From NCBI GenBank assembly GCA_958496175.1, contig OY292274.1:61824630-61888629 (forward strand): 64,000 nt of DNA, in the 5' to 3' direction. Each line of letters starts with the position of its first letter. Positions within the stretch are counted from its first letter, which is position 1. The notes beneath the pieces were generated by a model, which made no database searches, was not told the DNA's origin, and saw nothing but the letters and a program-made list of their open reading frames with translations. Both the position numbers and the translations under genes were made by a program. Below are positions 55,481 through 64,000 of the stretch, piece by piece. This DNA is from Sisyra terminalis (lineage: Eukaryota; Arthropoda; Insecta; Neuroptera; Sisyridae).

Positions 55481-57666
55481 ATAATAAAGTGAAGTTTATA
55501 ATTTTTTTAAATAGGTTTTATGTTGGACCCGGGGTCTTTAAGAACTTTAGTCATACACCAAAGTAAGGATCCTTAAAAAGTAAGACTATGGAACAAGAAG
55601 TTAAACTAAAAGAAACTGGGAAAATTTTTGTATAAATAAATGGATTTCTAGTAAAGAGGACTTATTTTTTTTAATTCAATTAATTTTCTTTTGACAATAT
55701 TTGTTTAATTGATTCAAATAAATTGAATCGACAAACGACTTAAGTTCTCAAGGATAAATTTAAATAATTTTTAATGAAAAATAGAGTTCCAATGTTTCTA
55801 ATGCTGCATTATCTCATACCAGTTTTGACTTTAATTCGATTTAATGTTTTAATTGTAAGGTGTTATCTCTGACGAAATTTTACTTTTAGTCTCAAATGGT
55901 TTGGATCACGAAAAAAAATGATGAGCCATAATCTCCAACACGTTAAAACTCTCTAACGACTTGTCACTTTTAATTAAATGTGTAAAGTATGGATGATAAT
56001 TTTATTATCAAGCGCGAGAACCATTCAATTAAAAGTCTTCGCTTACATTTGACAATGAATTGAAATATAATTAGATAAATGGAAAATTGTGTATCTGTCG
56101 GATGTTCTGGCTGCTGGTTTTGGTGGAGTAGAGTCGAGATTTGGTGTTTGGTATGTTAGTGATTTTTTCCGGTTGATTCCACTTGGTTTTGATGGAAAAA
56201 AGATTGACGCCATGCTCATTGACCTTCCGTTAATGATGTGTATCTTATCTGTCGATTGAACACCAGTTGTGGTGGCGAGCCGGAGGACGTTTAGGCGCCT
56301 CAATCTCGGACTAAATAAGTACTTAGACGAAGATAAGACCGCAGTCGAAAACAAGCCATAAAAACCACATCAATTTTCGTCGAAGAACAGCCGATATGAT
56401 GCTGCGGTGATTCAATGGTGTGCGGGTGTATGTGCAACTGGTGTGAAATAAACAACACGCGACTTGTCGGCTTGTCATATCGACAACAAAAGGCCCTAAT
56501 AACTATTTAGATTCGGCCTTATTGTATCTCTCACCTTTACGCATTAGTGGCCGAGTCATTACTAAAATAACTATTGTGTTTGTCCGGTAAACATTGTCGG
56601 ACATTTACAGCTGGCCAGTTACATTTTAATACATTTTTTTTCCAACATATCGCATATAAACACCTCATCGTACAAATCAAAATTATAGGCCTGTTAAAGG
56701 AGATGTTAACGACGGCTTTTAAACCACATACTTACCTATATGAAGACATACACATCACATAAACCAAAAAACGGCACTAAATTTTTTTATACTACCATTC
56801 GGTTTCGGCTGCTAATAGTTGCCAGTCTCCACTGATGAAAACATCACATACAAATGCCCACCAAATCTACATATTACTTATTTACATTTTTTTTTTTAAT
56901 ATCAAAAATATTTTAATTAAAACACGAAAATTATTACGGTTTATATTTTTATATGTAAATCTCATCTTAATGGAATGAAATTAAAAATTACTTTTGAAAA
57001 AATTCGACAGCGAAATCATGGACCTCACATCAAGTGGTTAAACACTTACGCAAAATAAAAGCACAATTTATGCTTTTCAATATTGAAATTGATAAGTTAT
57101 TGAAACATTTTAATCCTGTTCAGCGATTATGGCTTTAAATTTTTACCACCAAAGTTTCTCGGCTTAATTTACTTAAGATATTTTTTTATATTTTTCCCAT
57201 ATCAACTTCTGGAAATTTTGTGTAAAAAAATTGATAAGAAATTGGTTCTTAATGTTTCAAACATTAACATCTACTCCAGAATTTTAAATTATACACAAAT
57301 TTATGATTTTTCTAAGAAGTACCAAAGTAATTTCGGTATTATATTAAAGTTTATATCTCAAATAAAAGGAAGAGAAATAATTTAAAATACATATATTAGA
57401 CATGTGTAAAAGTAAATTTATTTTTCTTATAGGTTCCATAAATATAGTAATTAATTATATCTAAAGCTTAAAATAGTTATTCATTTTTCCGGAAAGAAGT
57501 TTTAAGATAGTTTTGAGGATATTTTTATATAATTAGTATTATAATTTGAAAAAAAAAGCGCTGTTGAAAGTCATCGTTTTTTGTAAGAAGTTTTTGAGCT
57601 TTAAACGTAACAATAAATCAAGTACAATCTTATAAAGCTGGTTTTTCACAGTTGAAGCAAGTATCC
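55481..57666. other. Intergenic DNA with a candidate block at 56040-56500
   Basis: Positions 56040-56500 are G+C-richer and of high complexity, with open stretches in both directions. The 103-codon minus-strand frame (56043-56354) is rich in S, T and R without a recognised domain. It may be a regulatory block or an unrecognised exon. The rest is AT-rich filler. Confidence 0.3.
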
Positions 57667-58217
57667 GACTAGAAATTTTCGAGTGAACCCAATTGGTACC
57701 CAGTTTGGAATGTAACGCAAATCTCTGTTGGAACCTAATAAGGTAAAAATAAGGCAATTAGGTTCCCATTGGGAAATTCTAATAAGACCCCAATTTGACA
57801 ATCTCGGAAATAGAAGGGGCAAACTAAAATCAAATTATTAACAATAGTTTTTTTCCTTTTTTTATTACGTTTGTTGGGATTTGTTTTATTTGTTCACTTT
57901 ACTAAATGAGCTTAATCTACAGTAATTTGAGTAATCTTAATAGTATTTTTTTTAGTTTCCAAGACTTTTAGTAAATCCACTATGTATGGAACATTTGTAT
58001 TAAGTTTATAAATCATATCTGGTTACTTATAAACTGAATTAGTCTCACAAAAGCTCAGCTATGCACTTATATATTTCAACGTTGGGCTTTCCTACTGTGG
58101 GCCCAATTGGAGATTCCCTATTGGGCATACCCCATTGGACCCCAATTAAGATTTCCCAATTGGAGCCTAATAAGGTTTCGATGCATACATTGGGCATTCC
58201 CAAAGTAATTTCTAGTC
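57667..58217. repeat. CCAATTGG-rich inverted-repeat element
   Basis: GACTAGAAATT at the left edge is inverted as AATTTCTAGTC at the right. Each flank contains several copies of CCCAATTGG-like words and the word CCTAATAAGGT (about 57735 and 58165). Around nine such motifs occur in about 300 bp. The centre (57800-58050) is plain AT-rich DNA. It is probably an inverted-repeat element built from a short minisatellite. No target duplication was seen. Confidence 0.55.
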
Positions 58218-59231
58218 AAATATATTTATTACAATATTTTTACAAAAATTCTTAGTCAAAAACCAAAAATTATTAAAAAATTTTAACAGGAAAAATCTGA
58301 AATAAATTTTATTAAGACATTTCTGAAAGTGTGGAACATACCGGTCTCTACAAAATGTGTTTTCTTAGGCTTCTATTTAATGAATCCGGTACTATTCCCA
58401 ACGGTGCCCGAAATTAGAGGATTTTATTGATGGTAATGGATATCTGGTCCAAAATATGTTGGCAGTTTTACACAAAAATTTTAAACAATAGCTTCAAAAA
58501 TTATTTCAATGGAGATATCGTTTTTAGCGGGATGAAGGTCAATTATCAACTATTAAAGATTGTATCTTCAACTATTAAAAATTGTATCCTCATTTCCACC
58601 TCTTTTTCTACATTTTTCACATTAGTAAAAGGATTGAAGTGCTATTGGAAAATTCTATGCCAAATTTGCGACATAAATGCACGTTTTAGTATCTCTTGAG
58701 GTGGCAAATGCTTTTTTTCATTGTAATATATACAATTATTGTTATAATATGAAGTTTGAAAACCAGAACTTTATGTTCGTATTATAATTTCGTTAAGAAT
58801 AAGTTTTATCTGTTTAAATGATAAAAAATTTAAATTTTCTGTACAGATTTGGAGGAGACTTGATTCGTAAGCAAGAGGAAGAAATTGTAATATAGTTGCA
58901 ACTAGGTACTTCTATTCACCTATTAATTGAAAGATCTAATTTAATTTAAACGTCATTTAACATTATTGGATATTAAAATTTTTCTGGTGAGATATCGAAT
59001 TGTTTTAGAATAGAAAATTGCTTTGCTACTTTATATAAAGCACTTATTATTATTTTATTCATAAGGCCAGAATACATGCATTTCTGTCGCCAACATTAAA
59101 TTTTTAACAGATTACAATCCTTTTTTATACAAGAGAAAGTGGTAAGTACCTATAAATTGAAATACATTTCGAATTACTGAATTTCGAAGAACTGATTTCC
59201 AAAGACATACTAAGTTAAATTTAGTTTATTG
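58218..59231. other. AT-rich intergenic DNA, nothing recognised
   Basis: The 90-codon open stretch at 58427-58699 contains a short tandem repeat (TCAACTATTAAAGATTGTAT) and has no known domain. Confidence 0.35.
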
Positions 59232-59880
59232 TACCCTTGGAAGAGGTCAAAAACGAAGCACTTTTTCTTTAGGTATCGCTAAAATATTGTTCATGGTAAT
59301 GGAAAAAATCTGGGAAAATTTGAGCTCTGAATATCAATATTAAGAGGTACCTGTTAACGAATTTTTACTTCCATTTAAATATCACAAGAAAAATTATTTA
59401 CTACTATGGTATTGGATTATTTAATAATTAATCACCGTACAATAAAGAGAAGTATACCTCCTTTTATTCTTATGGAAAATTGGCCCATCTACAAAATCAA
59501 GATATACCTTGCAATTCTTTTGCTATTCTCAAATAATAATATTAATAATATATTCTCGAAAAAACTTCGATATTTTATCAAAGAAAATAAAATATATATA
59601 ATTCATTATTTTTTTTTTGTTTTTCAAACCATAGTTGAAAGGAAAACTCAAAAAGTGGTGAAATTAACAATAAATTGTATCAGGTTAAAGTTCAACCTCA
59701 CATAACTTTTAAATCGGTCGACCTAACAAAAAATTACAAGACACCTTTTTTGTAGATTTCATAATTTTCTACAAGAATATTATTAGTTATTTATAATATG
59801 CTAATTCGTTATTAAATTATTAAATTTCGAATTTTTAAAATATTTTTTCTGTGTTATTTATTTTGGAAATGAAAACTTAG
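59232..59880. mobile_element. Highly decayed foldback element of the same superfamily
   Basis: Shared words are AAAATATTGTTCATGG, TTTGAGCTCTGAATATCAAT and ATTAAGAGGTAC. A decayed palindrome starts 95 bp from a possible TACCCTTGG end. On the right, GACACCTTTTTTGTAGAT and TTCTACAAGAATAT match the inner arm of the element at 2167. The right terminus was not found. Confidence 0.5.
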
Positions 59881-62424
59881 TAACAAGTAGGTACCACTTA
59901 CTATTAAGAAGTCAATTTTTTTTACCCTTTTGAACAAATTTCTTTTGGTTCACCTTAGGTTTCATTCATCAGTAGATTAAAATGTATGCAATTTATATTT
60001 TACAAACTAGTCCGAAGGATTGGTGAAAATTTATTTTTCTGAAACAAAATTGTTAATAAGTTTCCACTTTATTTTGTTCTTTCTGCTCACTGCCCAGTGA
60101 TTTTCATTCTCCAACAAATATCTGGTCGATTGTAATTGAAAACCTTTTGTCTAAAAGACGAAACACTTTCACGGATGAATTGCTTTTACGGTAGCATCAC
60201 GTACACAAATCCAACGCCAGGAGAAAAAAAAAATAATTTACACAAACTAATTCGATAGACAAACAGCGAAGAAATGAAAGATAAACACTAGAAAAAAAAA
60301 GACTTGAAAGAAGCGCGACTTGTGTTTGTCCCTTTTTTTTTTAAATAAAATTACATCAACGTAAAAAAAAATAAAATAAAATTGACCGCAATAGGCGCAC
60401 ATTAGTTGAGATTTTAAGACGAAAAATTTCTCTCTCCGAGGTTAACGAATCTTCGCTACTCAGCCTTACAATGTTGGTAATTAAATGAAATATTAGCTCT
60501 TTGGACTACATAATTTATATTGAGATAATTAAGCTTTGCAAAATAAAAAGTTTTATTTTTTAGGCTTTGTAATTACTTTATTAAATCATAATGGACATGT
60601 CGATGATGCGGTGTAGCTTTGAAGTGCATTATAGCGCACACAGTGCTTATCTAGTGATTAAGATAGATCCAAATTGAACGACGGCAATGAGTGGATGATG
60701 CACTCGATCCGATTTTAATGAACACAGCCGAGAAAGAATTTCAAATCATAATACTTAATGCCTATATAAAGAGTTATAAAAAAATGCATTTATGCATAGC
60801 TCGTAAATTTCATTTTATAGTGGTGTTTTCAATTGTTTTTATGTGCATTAATATATATTTGTTACATAATTTAATATATCGTTGATGTTTTAATTTGCGA
60901 CTAAATGCATTTTACCTACCACGTGGTGGATTTTGCATAATTTTACCATTAGTTGCCCATCGTTTTTTTTCTTCACTTTTGAGAATTTTTTATTTATTTC
61001 TGGTAGTATGAAAAAAATGAAAAAAAATACTATTGACTACTGGAGATTTGTGTAATTGCTGGTGAATTGCTGTTTGCCAGTGCAGGATTTTGATACGATC
61101 GTATGACGGTTTGTGGATTCTATATGTAAAGGCAAAGAAACCGCCGGTTGCAATATTTTTGATATCACAATATGGCATCAACAGTTGATTAAGTCGACGA
61201 CGCTCTGTGAGAACTTTTAACACAACAAGTTATTTATTTATATACCTTATATACCTCAGTGGTTGATATGTGAAGAAGCCCAGAGATTTTTAACACAACC
61301 AAACTATATCAATTTGATATATTAAGATTCAGCACTGCGAAAAACTGGTTTATCAAACTGAATACCAATATATTTATATAAGAGATGAACGATTAAAATG
61401 TGAATTTTCAAACACATCAATTGAATATTGGTATCGATATGTAAAATATTTTTTTTATACATACCAAATAAAACTACACATTCACGAACAATCTATAAGC
61501 AATTATCATAAATAATATAATACTTAAACAAATACATGTCCACGTTTTTTTTTTCTTATTACCAACCAATCAAAATTGGTACCCTTTTCCTGGGATGTTT
61601 TCATATTTGTAGAGATTTTTTCCTGATAGGTACCTACTGAAGGCAATTATTCAAAATTTTATTATGCGTGAATAAATGCTAGATGTTATCTTTATGTCTT
61701 ATTTAGGTTGGTAAAATGCACAAATTGTGCATATTAACGAGCAATTTTTGTGTAAGACCATAAAAATTATTCAAATGGATTTAGTAGGACTATATGTTAT
61801 AATGTGGTGCGACATAGGAGGTACAAAATTGCAATTTAAATAGCCAATTTTCAATGGAATTTTAATTTGATAACTTTAGGAAGATGTAATTTAAATTCAT
61901 CAAAGACGGAAATTGATATTGGCCGTGGCAAATTTTATTTGGCAAACAATTTCAAGAGTCAATCATTAATTTTGACTTGGAAGGTATACGGAGGATAGAA
62001 ATTCATCAAATTTTGGTTCTTCGAGTCGAATTTCGAAGTACATGTTTTTAGTTGTTTATAAGAAAGTATTTACGGAATTACTTCGTACCTTAAAAACATA
62101 TTTCATACATTAATAAATAGTCCGAATTAAAGAATTTCAAATGCCTTACCAAAAATTAAGATAGCTTAAATAATTCGTAGTTAAAATGAGGAAATAGTAT
62201 GATTGATTTTCTTTCCGTTTTTCAAAAAATGTATGTCGGTAGTTAGTAGCTGGTTTTGAGAAAATATTACAAGAAAATTTTTACACAAATGACTCTTAGG
62301 TCTCTTCACATTATAAGTTCATTTCTTTGGATCAGAACTCTTTACTTTTAAAAGAATTATCTATAAATTTCATTCCCCTAAAAACGTAAGATAATTAATA
62401 ATCGATAAATTGGTTGTGTCCATA
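59881..62424. other. Intergenic DNA with a candidate block at 60590-60720
   Basis: Positions 60590-60720 (GATGATGCGGTGTAGCTTTG onwards) are of higher complexity. Open stretches at 60691-60885 and 60990-61223 are unrecognised. The remainder is AT-rich filler. Confidence 0.33.
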
Positions 62425-62652
62425 ATTTACATAATATTATTTATTTTTTAGTAGGAAAGTGGAAGCAAATTATTATTATGGAGCAATATTATTATTAATT
62501 TAGCGACGTTTCGGTCTTTTATTTGACCTTCATTAAGAAGCCTGATGAAGGTCAAATAAAGGACCAAAACGTCGCTAAATTAATAATTAGTATATGGATT
62601 TGCATCTTTGAAGTCCACTTTCCTACTAAAAAAATAAATAATATAATTAATA
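62425..62652. mobile_element. Palindromic element with hammerhead-like cores
   Basis: The outer arms (TTTATTTTTTAGTAGGAAAG and complement) and inner arms (TAATTTAGCGACGTTTCGGT and complement) make an almost complete palindrome centred near 62540. The inner part includes CTGATGAAGGTCAAATAAAG followed by GACC on the plus strand and GACCGAAACGTC on the minus strand. That is the order of a hammerhead ribozyme core (CUGAUGA, stem II, GAAAC). Penelope-like elements and retrozymes carry such motifs. Confidence 0.55.
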
Positions 62653-63139
62653 ATAGTTATGTATCTTCTCAATAAAAAAAATTGTTTTTATACTTATTTA
62701 CGCGTGTGAGAACTTATACACCTTTGGTATAACTTAAGAAGTATAACTTCTATAATTCCCAATCAATAAATTCCATCCATTGACTGATTTTTAAACATTG
62801 GTAGACCGGAAAAGTTTTGCCAGTTTTCATTAGTTGACGCAACGACAGGTCAGAGCTTTTGGTTGAAAAGCTTTACAGGTTTTGGAACTAAAATATTTGT
62901 TACCCGAAAAAAGGAAAAAAACTAGAACATAATGGGACTTAAACAATTGTAATTAATAATTGTAAAAACCAAAATTTTCAAAATCTGCAAAAACTTTTCG
63001 AATAACTTGGTTGTAAATAGTTTAGATTGGCCCTTATATTCTGTGGTTAGAAATTTTGAAAAGTGAAAGTCATTTGTGCTAGATTTTCTAAATGCTACAC
63101 ATACTAATTTAAATTTGGAGAAAAATATACTGATCTTGT
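62653..63139. other. AT-rich intergenic DNA, nothing recognised
   Basis: No repeat or coding motif was recognised. Confidence 0.35.
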
Positions 63140-63817
63140 TCAGCTCTTAATGTTAAACTTTTAAGAATCATTGGAGTTTTTATTAAATTCGATCCTTTTT
63201 TTCAAAACATTTAAAGTCCTATGCGAACCCTGGTAGTCGAAATACGTCGTACTTATCTAAAACAATCTAGTATGCTTTCAATTTGGAAGAAATCTTCGTA
63301 AAAGAATGTATTACCTTACATTATCTTTTTGAAGATTCAATACTGAAGATATCCGATAATATATGGAATATATTGCATCACGGAATCTTCGAGATGTGTA
63401 CTCTAATGTTGACGTTTCTCTATGCGTTTTTTGAATTCCAGTGCCAATTATTCAGGAGAAAGATCTTTTTCCTCCCTAGATATTTCCACCCATATAGCCC
63501 TGGCATTATTATCTATTGAAACTCAATTAGTACAAGAAATTAATTACAATGATATTATCGACGTTCGCGAACCAAAACTAGAAAATAGAAGTTTAATTAT
63601 AAGTGATAGCTGAAAAAGTTGTGTGATATATTAACGTTTGAATTTTTTTTTGGCAATTATTAAGTTATAATTATTAGTTAAAATTATTAAATTAATTTAT
63701 AAATTAAATATTTGAAATTAAATGTTTTATCTTGATAACCACCTTGTTATGGAATAGCTAGCAAAAACGGCATATCGATTGGGGCTTAGAGCAGCATCGG
63801 ACCTAAATCTGCCACTG
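63140..63817 (+). mobile_element. Decayed hAT element with right terminus
   Basis: The right end (complement CAGTGGCAGATTTAGG, ending at 63817) is a typical hAT TIR. Inside it lies a damaged dimerisation domain (63283-63613), and to its left the flank shared with the inverted copy at 49204-49960. The left terminus was not found and may be deleted. Confidence 0.65.
63283..63613 (+). pseudogene. hAT dimerisation domain relic
   Basis: Two overlapping frames join at about 63425. The first gives LHYLFEDSILKISDN and CTLMLTFLYAFF. The second gives SSANYSGERSFSSLDISTHI and then ALALLSIETQLVQEINYNDI, matching the hATC core (SGERSFS.LK, LALLSIE, EI.YDDII). The stretch between SSL and ALLSIE is shortened against other hATs, so about 20 residues are deleted. 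The protein is dead. Confidence 0.72.
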
Positions 63818-64000
63818 CTTTTACCCCCTTAGCATTTTGGCTGAAATTAGTTATAAAAACTTTAATTAGAAAAAAGATCTAAAATATTATTGTGGGGGGA
63901 ATAGAAGTTATTTGTCTAACTTTGATCAAAGAATTGATAGGGTGTTTAGTCCTGTGTTAGTTAAGCATCCTATAGAATTCTCTTAAAACATGGTTTTTGA
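63818..64000. other. AT-rich DNA at window end
   Basis: Nothing was recognised. Confidence 0.4.

Noticed and set aside
62542..62570. Active hammerhead ribozyme
   Set aside because: The conserved GAAAC is AAAAC on the plus strand and CTGATGA is TTAATGA on the minus strand. Only a relic is claimed.

Overview
The window is about 70% A+T by eye and reads as nuclear DNA of an insect. It has no operons or bacterial gene organisation. It holds one convincing intact gene in 64 kb, many decayed DNA transposons and LINE fragments, and canonical GT-AG splice signals. The gene is an achaete-scute homologue (ASH) with the insect AS-C type bHLH domain. I lean towards a beetle or another holometabolous insect, but the sequence alone does not settle the order.

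Layout. 1-5.8 kb: a jockey-like LINE tail, a 1.3 kb foldback hAT-type MITE with an 8-bp target duplication, and two dispersed repeats. 5.8-16.5 kb: a tRNA-like relic, a second hAT-type MITE with target duplication, a solo foldback arm, a jockey-like 3' end, a 712-bp hAT deletion derivative still carrying its dimerisation domain, and a MULE-type transposase relic. 16.5-24.6 kb: mostly plain AT-rich DNA with some higher-complexity blocks. 24.6-25.1 kb: a GC-rich block, then a second copy of a dispersed repeat with a foldback element embedded in it. 28.1-30.4 kb: the ASH gene, with a 277-aa coding sequence in one exon and a predicted intron in the 3' UTR. 34.3-36 kb: blocks carrying proneural-type E-boxes. 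36.6-37.5 kb: a mariner-like relic next to a small hAT-like MITE. 38.5-46.5 kb: intergenic DNA and repeats. 46.6-52.5 kb: a palindromic MITE, a decayed hAT copy and a LINE reverse-transcriptase relic. 53.9-55.5 kb: a foldback element flanked by a direct repeat. 57.7-64 kb: an unusual CCAATTGG-rich inverted repeat, a palindromic element with hammerhead-like cores, and another hAT relic.

How it fits together. The long gene-poor flanks around a proneural transcription factor fit the usual picture of AS-C genes, which are controlled by dispersed enhancers. The E-box and Hairy-type sites near the gene fit auto-regulation and repression, but that is inference. The most interesting non-genic signal is a family of foldback hAT-type elements whose termini all carry an 18-bp AT palindrome about 89-98 bp inside the end. 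That spacing is conserved even where the surrounding sequence has diverged.
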